Shown here: one piece after another, positions 53,399 through 62,437 of the stretch
Numbering within the stretch: the first letter of the stretch is position 1
Layout: every line of letters starts with the position of its first letter
Origin: Paraburkholderia antibiotica
GTDB lineage: Bacteria > Pseudomonadota > Gammaproteobacteria > Burkholderiales > Burkholderiaceae
Length of the DNA stretch: 64,000 nucleotides
NCBI RefSeq assembly: GCF_012927125.1
Contig: NZ_JABBFZ010000013.1
Span: forward strand, 149,783-213,782
Direction: 5' to 3'
Position numbers and translations under genes: made by a program
The notes under the pieces: generated by a model
The model's database searches: none
Told to the model about the DNA's origin: nothing
The model's input: only the letters and a program-made list of their open reading frames with translations

Positions 53399-54982
53399 TC
53401 AATGCGCGCCGCGCCCTCCCGTATCCGGCGTCGCCTCCGCGCGGTCGGCCGGCGACGCGCTATCCACCGCGTCCACAGCGTGCGCCCCATCCGCTCCATC
53501 GCCCGCCGCGCGATACGCGATCACGCGATTGCGGCCGGCGCCTTTCGCGAGGTAGAGCGCTTCGTCGGCGGCATCGACCAGCGCGCGGCTCGTTTTGAAG
53601 CGCTTGCTCCGGGCGGTCGCCGTGCCGACGCTGACCGTCAGCACATGATGCGCGCTGGCCACATGACGGCACTGCAGCGCCTGCACCGCCGCGCGAATCT
53701 GCTCGCCGATCTGCTGCGCGCCGGCCGCGTCGGTGTTCGGCAGCAGCACCGCGAACTCCTCGCCGCCGTAGCGCGCCGCGGTGTCGCCCGGACGCCGCAC
53801 GTTTTGCGCGATGCAGCGCGCGACGCCGATCAACGCTTCGTCGCCGGCCGAGTGGCCATACAGGTCGTTGAAGCCCTTGAAGTTGTCGACGTCGATCAGC
53901 AGCAGCGACAGCGGCCAGCCGCTGCGCTGCGCGCGCCGCCATTCGTCGCTCACGTGTTCCTCGAACGCGCGGCGGTTGTTCAGGCCCGTCAGGCCGTCGG
54001 TGCGTGCGAGTTCGCGCAGTTCCTCCTCGGCCGCGCGGCGGCGCTGCAACTGCTGCGAGAACAGGATCGCGAGCGCGATGATCGTCACGTCGAGCGCGGC
54101 GATCAGCGTGCCGATGATCCACGCGCGCCGCCGCCATTCGACGTAGATGTCGTGGGTCGACAGCGCGACGTCGAGGATCAGCGGATAGACGTCGATATGG
54201 CGGAACGCGTACCAGCGCTCGACGCGGTCGATCGCCGCGGTGCCGAAGAAGCCGCCGCTCGGCCGCTGGATAAAGCGCGAATAGTTCGCGGTACCGGTCA
54301 GGTTGATGCCGATCGTTTTCGGATCGTACGGACGGCGCATCAGCATCGTGCCGTCGCTCAGCATCAGCGCCATCGAGCCGCTCGGCCCGAGCTTCATGCC
54401 GTCGAACAGCCGATGGAAATAGGTGAGCCGCAACGTGCCGACCACCACGCCGCCGAAGCCGCCGTCGGGCCGCGAGATGCGCCGGCTCAGCGCGATGCGC
54501 AGATCTTCGTCGCTGCCGCTCGGGCTGAACGGATGGCTGATGTAGAGGCCGAGGTTGGGCGCATCGCGATGCACGGTGAAGTAATCGCGGTCGGCGAGAT
54601 CGGCCGGACGGGGTGGCGCGGGCAGCGTCGACGTGCGCGAATCGAAGCGCACGTTGCCGTGTTCGTCGAGCACGAACACCGAGCCCATGTCTTTCGCGCT
54701 GATCGAGCCGTCGAACAGCACCATCTGGCGGATCTGCGGCGGCAGATCGAGCACCCCCGGCTGATTCAGCCCATCGATCACCGCGCGCAACGACAGGTCG
54801 TAGATCTCGAGATTGCGCGACACGTCGCGCTCGACCAGCAGCGACACGTTGAAGACCGCGTCCTGCGAGCGCCGCAACGCATCCTCGCGCATCTGTGCGA
54901 GCAGCCATACGGCAATCGCGAGAATCGCGCCGGCTAGCACGATGCTGATCGCAATTACGGCGTTCGGTCGGCGCGTCACCAT
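53399..54982 (-). CDS. Membrane diguanylate cyclase, dCache-GGDEF
   Basis: A 527-residue protein. A transmembrane helix (AIVLAGAILAIAVWLLAQM-like, residues 9-29) leads to a periplasmic double-Cache sensor (SVFVLDEHGNVRFDSRT; DRDYFTVHRD), a second helix near 285-310, then a GGDEF domain. The active site is GGEEF near residue 407, preceded five residues earlier by RPGD, an inhibitory I-site. It should make c-di-GMP in response to an extracellular signal. The C-terminal 40 residues are Ala/Asp/Gly-rich and probably disordered. Confidence 0.92.
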   Translation of the reverse strand: MVTRRPNAVIAISIVLAGAILAIAVWLLAQMREDALRRSQDAVFNVSLLVERDVSRNLEIYDLSLRAVIDGLNQPGVLDLPPQIRQMVLFDGSISAKDMGSVFVLDEHGNVRFDSRTSTLPAPPRPADLADRDYFTVHRDAPNLGLYISHPFSPSGSDEDLRIALSRRISRPDGGFGGVVVGTLRLTYFHRLFDGMKLGPSGSMALMLSDGTMLMRRPYDPKTIGINLTGTANYSRFIQRPSGGFFGTAAIDRVERWYAFRHIDVYPLILDVALSTHDIYVEWRRRAWIIGTLIAALDVTIIALAILFSQQLQRRRAAEEELRELARTDGLTGLNNRRAFEEHVSDEWRRAQRSGWPLSLLLIDVDNFKGFNDLYGHSAGDEALIGVARCIAQNVRRPGDTAARYGGEEFAVLLPNTDAAGAQQIGEQIRAAVQALQCRHVASAHHVLTVSVGTATARSKRFKTSRALVDAADEALYLAKGAGRNRVIAYRAAGDGADGAHAVDAVDSASPADRAEATPDTGGRGAH

Positions 54983-55212
54983 TCGCTGTTCGTTCGGACA
55001 TGCGCTGAACCACGCGCGTGAAGAAGCGGCCGCGTCTCAGTGATTACCCTAAGTGCGCACCCTGTGAGTAACTAGCGTAGCAGACCCCACCGCCTGCAAA
55101 TCGGCGAACAGACGCGTTTTTGCCGCCCAAGCCGCGAACCGGCTTCAGTCCCGCGCCGGCAAAGCCTCTGCCGGCAAGCATTTGTGGCCGCCTGTCCGGT
55201 TATCCAGCCACC

Positions 55213-55252
55213 GCCAAATTTATCGGATAGCAAATGCCAATTGACTGGATAG
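55213..55252 (+). promoter_or_regulatory. Direct repeats upstream of antA, candidate AntR sites
   Basis: GCCAAATTTATCGGATAG (55213-55230) and GCCAATTGACTGGATAG (55236-55252) are imperfect direct repeats about two helical turns apart, 72-112 bases before the antA ATG. The GGATA half resembles XylS-type sites, as expected for an AraC/XylS activator. A separate dyad GATTG/CAATC lies at 55264-55279. Confidence 0.6.
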
Positions 55253-55324
55253 TTCGCCCCGTCGATTGGGTATTCAATCGGGCCTGTCGTTATTCAAACG
55301 ATTTGACAAGGAGTGGGACACATC

Positions 55325-56716
55325 ATGAGCGAGCAACGCAGCGCCTCCGAATGGAGCGAATTCGTCAGCGGCTGTCTGGACTTCCGACCGGCGGAAGGGG
55401 TCTACCGGATTGCCCGGGAAATGTTTACGGAACCCGAGCTGTTCTCGCTCGAGATGGAACACATCTTCGAGAAGGCCTGGATCTACGCATGCCACGAAAG
55501 CGAAATCCCGAACAATAACGATTTTCTGACGATGCGCGCCGGCCGTCAGCCGCTGATCATCTCGCGCGACAGCGCCGGCAAGCTGAACGCGATGATCAAC
55601 GCGTGCCAGCACCGTGGCGCGACGCTCACGCGCATGAGCAAGGGCAACCAGTCGACCTTCACCTGCCCGTTCCACGCATGGTGCTACAAGAACGACGGCC
55701 GCCTCGTGAAGGTGAAGGCGCCGGGCGAATACTGCGAAGACTTCGACAAGTCGACCCGCGGCCTGAAGAAAGCACGCATTGAGAGCTACAAGGGCTTCGT
55801 GTTCGTGAGCCTCGACGTCGACGGCACCAACGCGCTCGAAGACTTCCTCGGCGACGCGCGCATCTTCTTCGACATGATGGTCGCGCAATCGCCGACCGGC
55901 GAACTCGAAGTGCTGCCGGGCAAGTCGACCTACACGTTCGACGGCAACTGGAAGCTGCAGAACGAAAACGGTCTCGACGGCTATCACGTGAGCACCGTGC
56001 ACTACAACTACGTCGCGACCGTGCAGCATCGCAGCGAGTCGAACGCGAAGAAGGGCGAGGCGCCCAGCGGCACGCTCGACTACAGCAAGCTCGGCGCGGG
56101 CGACGCGGAAACCGACGACGGCTGGTTCGCGTTCAAGAACGGTCACAGCGTGCTGTTCAGCGACATGCCGAACCCGGACGTGCGCCCCGGCTACGAGACC
56201 GTGATGCCACGCCTCGTCGAAGCGTACGGCAAGGACAAGGCCGAGTGGATGATGCACCGGCTGCGCAACCTGAACATCTACCCGAGCCTGTTCTTCATGG
56301 ATCAGATCAGCTCGCAGCTGCGGATCGTGCGCCCGATCGCGTGGAACAAGACCGAGATCATCAGCCAGTGCATCGGCGTGAAGGGTGAGTCGGCGAAGGA
56401 TCGCGAGAACCGCATCCGTCAGTTCGAAGACTTCTTCAACGTGTCCGGCATGGGCACGCCCGACGACCTCGTCGAATTCCGCGAGCAGCAGCGCGGCTTC
56501 CAGGCGCGTCTGGAGCGCTGGAGCGACATCTCGCGCGGTCATCACAAGTGGGAAGCCGGCGCGACGCGCAACACGACGCTGCTCGGCATCGCGCCGAACC
56601 TGACCGGCACCGAACTGACCCACGAAGGGCTGTACGTGAACCAGCACGGCACCTGGCGCGACACGATCCTCAAGGGCCTCGCCAAATCCAACGAATCGAA
56701 GGGAGAGCAGGCATGA
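55325..56716 (+). CDS. antA: Anthranilate 1,2-dioxygenase large subunit
   Basis: The alpha subunit of a ring-hydroxylating dioxygenase that converts anthranilate to catechol with release of CO2 and ammonia. The 463-residue protein has the Rieske motif C94-x-H96 and C114-x2-H117 (CQHRGAT; CPFHAW) and the mononuclear iron site D218, H221, H226 (GLDGYHVSTVH). Sequence features such as EFVSGCLDFRPAEGVYRIA match AntA rather than BenA as I remember them; benzoate dioxygenase remains possible. AAGGAG precedes the start; antB overlaps the stop (ATGA). Confidence 0.88.
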   Translation: MSEQRSASEWSEFVSGCLDFRPAEGVYRIAREMFTEPELFSLEMEHIFEKAWIYACHESEIPNNNDFLTMRAGRQPLIISRDSAGKLNAMINACQHRGATLTRMSKGNQSTFTCPFHAWCYKNDGRLVKVKAPGEYCEDFDKSTRGLKKARIESYKGFVFVSLDVDGTNALEDFLGDARIFFDMMVAQSPTGELEVLPGKSTYTFDGNWKLQNENGLDGYHVSTVHYNYVATVQHRSESNAKKGEAPSGTLDYSKLGAGDAETDDGWFAFKNGHSVLFSDMPNPDVRPGYETVMPRLVEAYGKDKAEWMMHRLRNLNIYPSLFFMDQISSQLRIVRPIAWNKTEIISQCIGVKGESAKDRENRIRQFEDFFNVSGMGTPDDLVEFREQQRGFQARLERWSDISRGHHKWEAGATRNTTLLGIAPNLTGTELTHEGLYVNQHGTWRDTILKGLAKSNESKGEQA

Positions 56717-57201
56717 GCCAACTTCAACATTCCGTCGAGCAGTTTCTGTATCTGAAGTCGGACCTGTGCGACAAGCAGCAATGGGATGAGTACGTCGACC
56801 TGTTCGATGAGCAGAGCACCTTCCACGTGCCGCAGTGGGATTCGGAGCACGTGTACACGACCGATCCGAAGCAGGGCATGTCGCTGATTTACTACTCGGA
56901 CCGCGCCGGCCTCGAAGACCGCGTGTTCCGTCTGCGCACCGGCAAGTCGGCTGCGTCGACGCCGCTGCCGCGCACGATGCATCAGATCAGCAACGTGCGT
57001 CTGACCGAGCGCGCGGACTCGCTCGTCGAAGCCGCCGTGAACTGGTCGACGATGTACACGCGCCACGGCTCGAGCGACTACTTCTACGGTCGCGCGGTGT
57101 ACGACCTGAAGCCGTCGGGCGAGAGCTGGAAGATCACGCGCAAGCACGTGCTGCTGCTGAACGACCACATCAACGCAGTGCTGGACTTCTACCATCTGTA
57201 A
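56713..57201 (+). CDS. antB: Anthranilate 1,2-dioxygenase small subunit
   Basis: The 162-residue beta subunit, NTF2-like fold: VEQFLYLKSDLCDKQQWDEYVDLFDE at the N-terminus and a C-terminal NDHINAVLDFYHL, typical of BenB/AntB. It is structural in the alpha3-beta3 oxygenase. Starts inside the antA stop codon and is 14 bp from antC. Confidence 0.9.
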   Translation: MSQLQHSVEQFLYLKSDLCDKQQWDEYVDLFDEQSTFHVPQWDSEHVYTTDPKQGMSLIYYSDRAGLEDRVFRLRTGKSAASTPLPRTMHQISNVRLTERADSLVEAAVNWSTMYTRHGSSDYFYGRAVYDLKPSGESWKITRKHVLLLNDHINAVLDFYHL

Positions 57202-57215
57202 GCAGGAGCACGACG

Positions 57216-58244
57216 ATGAAACATAAAGTCGCGTTGAGCTTTGCCGATGGCAAGACCGCGTTCTTCGACGTTGGCCCGAACGAGCTGCTGCTCGACGCGG
57301 CGCTGAAGAACGGCGTGAACATTCCGCTCGACTGCCGCGAAGGCGTGTGCGGCACCTGCCAGGGCCGTTGCGAATCGGGCGAGTACACGCTCGATTACGT
57401 CGACGAGGAAACGCTCAGCGAAGAAGATCTCGCACAGCGCAAGATCCTGTCGTGCCAGACGCGCGTGAAGTCGGATGCGTCGTTCTATTTCGACTTCGAT
57501 TCGACGCTGTGCGAAGGTGCCGGCACGAGCACCGTGAGCGCGAAGGTGGTCGGCGTCGAACTGGTGTCGGCGACGACCGCGATCCTGCGCGTCGACGCGA
57601 GCGCGCACGATCGTCAGCTCGATTTTCTGCCGGGCCAGTATGCCCGCGTGAAAGTGCCCGGCACGGAAGACTGGCGTTCGTATTCGTTCGCCAATCATCC
57701 GAACGAGCGCAACGAGCTGCAGTTCCTGATCCGCCTGCTGCCGAACGGCGCGATGAGCAACTATCTGCGCGAGCGCTGCAAGGTCGGCGACGCGATCGAG
57801 TTCGAAGCGCCGCTCGGCGCGTTCTATCTGCGCCACGTCGAGCGTCCGCTCGTGATGGTCGCGGGCGGCACCGGGCTTTCCGCGTTCCTCGGCATGCTCG
57901 ACGACATTTCGGCCAAGCGCAATTGCGCGCATCCGGTGCACCTGTACTACGGCGTCACCAATGCGGCCGATCTGTGCGAGACCGAGCGCATCAACAACTA
58001 CAAGGCCAGCATCGAAGGCTTCGCGGTCGAGACGGTCGTGATGAATCCGGCGCCGGAATGGTCGGGCAAAACCGGTCTGATCCCCGAGCATTTCGACCGC
58101 TCGTTTCTCGAATCGAACGGCTTCGATATGTACGTGTGCGGACCGCCGCCGATGGTCGAAGCGATCAAGACCTGGCTCACCGAGCAGGGTATTCAGGACT
58201 ACCGGCTGTACTACGAGAAGTTCGGCGAGAGCAACGCGCGCTAA
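57216..58244 (+). CDS. antC: Anthranilate 1,2-dioxygenase electron-transfer reductase
   Basis: A 342-residue reductase that passes electrons from NADH to AntAB. The plant-type [2Fe-2S] motif C40-x4-C45-x2-C48 (CREGVCGTC) and a distal Cys (ILSCQTR) come first, then the FAD motif RSYSFAN and the NAD block MVAGGTGLSAFLGML, ending in YYEKFGES. Preceded by an AGGAG site. Last gene of antABC, with a terminator 70 bp downstream. Confidence 0.92.
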   Translation: MKHKVALSFADGKTAFFDVGPNELLLDAALKNGVNIPLDCREGVCGTCQGRCESGEYTLDYVDEETLSEEDLAQRKILSCQTRVKSDASFYFDFDSTLCEGAGTSTVSAKVVGVELVSATTAILRVDASAHDRQLDFLPGQYARVKVPGTEDWRSYSFANHPNERNELQFLIRLLPNGAMSNYLRERCKVGDAIEFEAPLGAFYLRHVERPLVMVAGGTGLSAFLGMLDDISAKRNCAHPVHLYYGVTNAADLCETERINNYKASIEGFAVETVVMNPAPEWSGKTGLIPEHFDRSFLESNGFDMYVCGPPPMVEAIKTWLTEQGIQDYRLYYEKFGESNAR

Positions 58245-58314
58245 GCGACGTTGCTGGCCACGCGGCTAGCGAGCTGTTCGCCAGCCGATGTACCCGAACC
58301 TGGATGGGCTTACG

Positions 58315-58355
58315 ATGTCCCGTTCCGTCGTGAAAGCGATGGGCGGGACATTTTC
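58315..58355 (+). terminator. Intrinsic terminator after antC
   Basis: ATGTCCCG (58315-58322) pairs with CGGGACAT (58344-58351), followed by a short T-run, in the gap between the convergent antC and antR genes. Confidence 0.65.
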
Positions 58356-58383
58356 ATTGGTGGGAGTGTTTGGCGCCCGGCGC

Positions 58384-59382
58384 CTAACGTCTTGCCGCGC
58401 GCTTGAGCGTATCGGATGGCGACTCGCCGAACAGCGCCTTGTACTCGGTCGAGAAGCGCCCGAGATGCGACATCCCCCAGCTCAACGCCACCGACGAAAT
58501 ATTGCGCACCGAGCGATCTTCGAGAAGATCGCGCCGCACCGATTCGAGCCGGTAACGCTTCAGATACGCGATCGGCGCACAGCCGAAATACTGACGGAAG
58601 CCGTCGAACAGCTTGAAGCGCGACACGCCCGCCGCGCGCTCGATATCTTCGAGCGTGATCGGTTCGCGCGCATTGTCGTGGATGAACTGACGCGCGCGGG
58701 TCAGATAATGCGGCGGCGTCAACGCCGACGCATTGGCCAGTTGCTCCGAGTAGTTATGCGGCTGCGACAGCAGCAGGCCTTTGAGCAAGGTCAGTTCGAG
58801 TTCGCTCGACATATACAGATGCCCGAGCGACGGCCCCGTACGCTCCATCTCGCCGACCAGAAACTTGACCATGCGCCACCACGACGCCTGATCGCCGACG
58901 GCCGCGTCCATGTCGGGCTGGAACACGAGTGGCGCTTCGACCGGACGTTGCAGCATGTTTTGCAGCACCTGCTGCAGCGCCGAACGCGGAATCGCGACGT
59001 GCAGCTTGCGGCAATTGCCCATGATCGCGAGATCCTGCGACTCCTGCGGACTGACGATCAAACCGCAATCCTGATCCGACAGCCATGTCTTGCCATGCGC
59101 GGCCAACTCCTGCTGCCCGACCATCGGCAGACTCACGCTATAGCAATTCAGCGGACTGTTTTCGCGCACCGCGACCGTGACGTCGGTGCCGTATTCGACG
59201 TAGCCGATCGTGGTCGCCATCGAGCGCAGCACGGTGCCCGACTGATGAAACCGCAGCCGTTCCGGACGACCAACCTGCAAGCCGTGCGGGCCGCAAATCG
59301 ATGCCATCCAGTCACGCGCGCCGTCCAGGTCGCTTAACGCGGCCTGGATATCGCGGTTGTTCGGCTCCGATGTTGATCGCAT
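58384..59382 (-). CDS. antR: AraC/XylS family regulator of the ant operon
   Basis: A 332-residue protein with a C-terminal AraC DNA-binding domain: ITLEDIERAAGVSRFKLFDGFRQYFGCAPIAYLKRYRL, then SVALSWGMSHLGRFSTEYKALFGESPSDTLKR. The N-terminal part resembles the ligand domain of the AndR/AntR/XylS group (GYVEYGTDVTV). Convergent with antABC, it is the likely activator that binds the direct repeats at 55213-55252 when anthranilate is present. ATG 59382 is the best in-frame start, though it lacks a strong ribosome site. Confidence 0.85.
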   Translation of the reverse strand: MRSTSEPNNRDIQAALSDLDGARDWMASICGPHGLQVGRPERLRFHQSGTVLRSMATTIGYVEYGTDVTVAVRENSPLNCYSVSLPMVGQQELAAHGKTWLSDQDCGLIVSPQESQDLAIMGNCRKLHVAIPRSALQQVLQNMLQRPVEAPLVFQPDMDAAVGDQASWWRMVKFLVGEMERTGPSLGHLYMSSELELTLLKGLLLSQPHNYSEQLANASALTPPHYLTRARQFIHDNAREPITLEDIERAAGVSRFKLFDGFRQYFGCAPIAYLKRYRLESVRRDLLEDRSVRNISSVALSWGMSHLGRFSTEYKALFGESPSDTLKRAARR

Positions 59383-59403
59383 ACGCAAAAAAACGACTAC
59401 CAA

Positions 59404-59919
59404 GGACTCTTTCGCGCACCCGGGAAATCCATGAGGGGCGCAAAACGGGGGACGTTGTGATTTCGCAAGACTACCTCAACCGGGCTTGATCTGCGCAAAT
59501 GAATAAAAACATTGTCGGCCGACAAGGAAACGTTGCGCGCACAAGGAACCTTTGTCTCCGCATGGCCGCTGTGGGTTTGGTGCTTTATCGCGCGACGTCA
59601 GGCGGATGAAAACCGATCGAAAGCCAACGTTTTCATCATGCGCCTAAATACATGGAACGCCGTGAAATTTTCCGGCTTCTGCGCTCATTCCGTGCAAGGT
59701 TATGCAGAAATATTCAATTTTCCTTAAGTCCGCTCGCGTTCGATCCGATATCCGGTAAATGGGATACCCAATTTGGGGCGCACGCAGCTCCGGCACCAGA
59801 TGGGTAGAAAAGCGCAAAGGCCGCAGAGAGGAGCAGCGGTTTTCAAGACGTGCCCTACATGCCCGGACCTGAGAGTCCATTGCGAACGTTTTACGTTTCG
59901 TTATTGGAGAAAACAAAAA
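59404..59919. other. Intergenic region between antR and the chemoreceptor
   Basis: About 515 bases, AT-richer than average, with no gene seen. It holds a 14-bp perfect palindrome TTGTCGGCCGACAA at 59512-59525 and a candidate sigma-28 promoter near 59725 (listed separately). Confidence 0.5.
59725..59751 (+). promoter_or_regulatory. Candidate sigma-28 (FliA) promoter of the chemoreceptor gene
   Basis: TAAG (59725-59728), 15 bp, TCCGATAT (59744-59751), compared with the enterobacterial consensus TAAA-N15-GCCGATAA: one mismatch in the first box and two in the second. It lies 170 bp before the GTG start, and chemoreceptors are commonly in the flagellar class III regulon. Confidence 0.4.
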
Positions 59920-61707
59920 GTGAACTTCAATCGCCTCACCATCAAAAGCAAGCTCATTGCTGGCTTTGGCCTGCTGTCCCTGATCGTCGTCGCAGTCTCG
60001 GGGATTTCGCTGAAAGCACTGAGCGATTCGACCGACGGCTTTACGAACTTCGTGCGCGGCGTCAACGCGCGAGCCGACATGGTCGTGCAGGTGCGAACCG
60101 CGATCGACCGCCGCGCGATCGCCGCGCGCAACCTCGTGCTCGTCACCAAACCGCAGGACATCGAGCTCGAAAAAGCCGACGTACTGCGCGCGCACGAAGA
60201 CGTGCAGACGCATCTGAAGCAGCTCAACGACATGCTCGCGAAGGCCACCGATGCGACCGACAAAGCGCGCAGCCTGGTGGCCGAAATCAATCGCATCGAG
60301 GCATCGTATGGCCCGGTCGCGACGCATATCGTCGGTCTCGCGCTCGACGGCAAGCGCGACGAGGCAACAAGCGAAATCGACGACCAGTGCCGGCCGCTGC
60401 TCGCCGCGCTGATCCGCGCGACCGACACGTACGCCGAGTACACCCGCACGCGCCAGGAGCAACTGATCAGCGATTACGCCGCGCACTATGAAACCCAGCG
60501 CAACCTGCTGATTGCGATCTGCGTGGCCGCGATCGCGCTCGCGATCGCGTCGTGCTGGCTGATCGCGCGCGCGGTGACCGGCCCGCTCGGCTTTGCGATC
60601 GATGTTGCGCGCACGGTGTCGCAAGGCGATCTGCGCACGCGCATCAGCGTCGACGGCAAGGACGAAACCAGCAAGCTGCTCAGCGCGCTGCGCGAGATGA
60701 ACGAGCGGCTCACGGCGATCGTCACGCGCGTGCGCGACAGCAGCACGAGCATCTCCGGCGCGGCACGCGAGATCGCCGCCGGCAACATGGACCTGAGCCA
60801 GCGCACCGAACAGCAGGCGGCGTCGCTGCAGGAAACGGCGTCGAGCATGGAAGAGCTGACCTCAACGGTTCGACAGAACGCAGAGAACGCGCAACAGGGC
60901 AGCACGCTCGCGTCGAATGCGTCGTCGGTTGCGCAGAAAGGCAGCGCGGTGGTTGGCCAGGTCGTGAGCACGATGCAGGAGATCAGCGACAGCTCGACGA
61001 AGATCGCGGACATCACCGGCATCATCGAAGGCATCGCGTTCCAGACCAACATCCTCGCGCTGAACGCGGCGGTCGAAGCGGCGCGCGCCGGCGAACAGGG
61101 CCGCGGCTTCGCGGTGGTCGCGAGCGAAGTGCGCAGCCTCGCGCAACGCTCATCGAGCGCGGCCAAGGAGATCAAGGATCTGATCGCGACCTCGGTCGAC
61201 CGGATCCGCGACGGCTCGGCGCTCGCCGGCGAAGCGGGCAAGACGATGAACGAAGTCACGCAGGCGGTCGCGCGCGTGACCGACATCATGGCGGAGATCG
61301 CGGCGGCATCGAGCGAACAGAGCCGCGGCATCGAGCAGGTGAATCTCGCGATCACGCAGATGGATAACGTGACGCAGCAGAACGCGGCGCTGGTCGAACA
61401 GGCGGCGGCTGCGTCGCGCTCGATGGAGGATCAGGGGCAGCAGTTGAATGAGGCGGTGGCGTTTTTTCAGGTGGCGGGGGGTGGTGAGGGGGTGATGTCG
61501 GCGCGTGGTTTTGCTGCGGGGGGTGGCGCTTCAGCGCCTATGCCTGCGCCTGCGCCGCGCAAGGAGTTGCCGCGGCGGGACACGATGGCGCCGGTTCAAC
61601 GCGTCGCACGCACGGTGACGACCGCACAGGCGGCCGCGTTGCCGGTGGCGAATGCTGCGTCGGGTGGCGCGCTCGTTGCGGCGGATGATGGGTGGGATAA
61701 GTTTTGA
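59920..61707 (+). CDS. Methyl-accepting chemotaxis protein
   Basis: A 595-residue transmembrane chemoreceptor of the Tar type. First helix KLIAGFGLLSLIVVAVSGI, a periplasmic four-helix ligand domain with no close signature, second helix LLIAICVAAIALAIASCWLI, HAMP domain, then methylation helices and the hairpin tip EGIAFQTNILALNAAVEAARAGEQGRGFAVVA. The tail is Ala/Pro-rich and ends DGWDKF, a CheR/CheB-docking type pentapeptide. GTG 59920 with TTGGAGAA ahead is the start. Ligand unknown. Confidence 0.93.
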   Translation: MNFNRLTIKSKLIAGFGLLSLIVVAVSGISLKALSDSTDGFTNFVRGVNARADMVVQVRTAIDRRAIAARNLVLVTKPQDIELEKADVLRAHEDVQTHLKQLNDMLAKATDATDKARSLVAEINRIEASYGPVATHIVGLALDGKRDEATSEIDDQCRPLLAALIRATDTYAEYTRTRQEQLISDYAAHYETQRNLLIAICVAAIALAIASCWLIARAVTGPLGFAIDVARTVSQGDLRTRISVDGKDETSKLLSALREMNERLTAIVTRVRDSSTSISGAAREIAAGNMDLSQRTEQQAASLQETASSMEELTSTVRQNAENAQQGSTLASNASSVAQKGSAVVGQVVSTMQEISDSSTKIADITGIIEGIAFQTNILALNAAVEAARAGEQGRGFAVVASEVRSLAQRSSSAAKEIKDLIATSVDRIRDGSALAGEAGKTMNEVTQAVARVTDIMAEIAAASSEQSRGIEQVNLAITQMDNVTQQNAALVEQAAAASRSMEDQGQQLNEAVAFFQVAGGGEGVMSARGFAAGGGASAPMPAPAPRKELPRRDTMAPVQRVARTVTTAQAAALPVANAASGGALVAADDGWDKF

Positions 61708-61831
61708 GTGAAGGGGGGGTGGTAGCGCGGCGTGGGCTCTTGAGGGCGTGTCGCGCGGGATACGTGTGCTCCAGCGATATGCGCGCGCCGTGTGGCGGCG
61801 CAAAAGCGAACGTAGAAATACAGTCTCAAGA

Positions 61832-61864
61832 ATGCAAAAACCGGCGCAAGGCCGGTTTTTGCAT
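61832..61864. terminator. Strong terminator after the chemoreceptor gene
   Basis: ATGCAAAAACCGGC (61832-61845) pairs perfectly with GCCGGTTTTTGCAT (61851-61864) around a 5-base loop. Confidence 0.85.
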
Positions 61865-61961
61865 TTAAGGAATCTTGTGTGGTGGGAGGAGGATCGAGCT
61901 CTCGACCGCAATATAAGCTACAGCGCGCGTCCCCTGACGACAAAAGATGCCCCCAGATCGC

Positions 61962-61992
61962 TGCCCTGCACTGTTATTTGCAGTGCAGGGCA
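61962..61992. repeat. 12-bp perfect inverted repeat around the stop codon of the next gene
   Basis: TGCCCTGCACTG (61962-61973) and CAGTGCAGGGCA (61981-61992) flank a 7-base loop that begins with the stop codon of the minus-strand gene 61974-62294. No T-run follows, so it is not a standard intrinsic terminator. Confidence 0.8.
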
Positions 61993-62294
61993 CCTTCAGT
62001 TGCCAAAGTGATGGGCACTTCGACATTGGGCTCGCACCACCCGAAAAACGCCATAGCCAGCTTTCTACGGAAACACAACGAAGCCCTGCCGTTCGTACTC
62101 AATCGGATACGCATCTCCGACAACCGAGCCAACGCGAAAGCCAGTTCCCGTCCCTCCTTGCGAAAATCCTCCCATGAAAACTGATCGGGCTTTTCCGGAA
62201 AATATTCCTCGTACCAACCGATCCAACGGTTGAACCGCTCGACCAGCTCGTCAGGCAGGCCGAGTGCAGCATGGTTGACCATGCGGAACTGCAC
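61974..62294 (-). CDS. Small protein of unknown function, probably 5'-shifted
   Basis: A 106-residue reading with coherent sequence LGLPDELVERFNRWIGWYEEYFP and KPDQFSWEDFRKEGRELAFALARL, rich in aromatic and acidic residues. I do not recognise the family. Upstream, another frame from ATG about 62392 reads MKAPIEYERSRLRIW with SEWGSSGIWHPQ and then stops, which looks like the natural N-terminus of the same protein, displaced by a frameshift near 62300-62330. The gene may thus be broken. Base composition is lower than the core. Confidence 0.45.
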   Translation of the reverse strand: MQFRMVNHAALGLPDELVERFNRWIGWYEEYFPEKPDQFSWEDFRKEGRELAFALARLSEMRIRLSTNGRASLCFRRKLAMAFFGWCEPNVEVPITLATEGALHCK

Positions 62295-62437
62295 CTTCGC
62301 CTGGCTGGCTTCCCATCTGGGGATGCCAAATGCCGCTGCTACCCCATTCAGACCAGATTCGTAAGCGGCTGCGCTCGTATTCGATGGGCGCTTTCATACC
62401 AGCTCCGATCAAGATGCTCTTCAATCAGAGATTCTGT

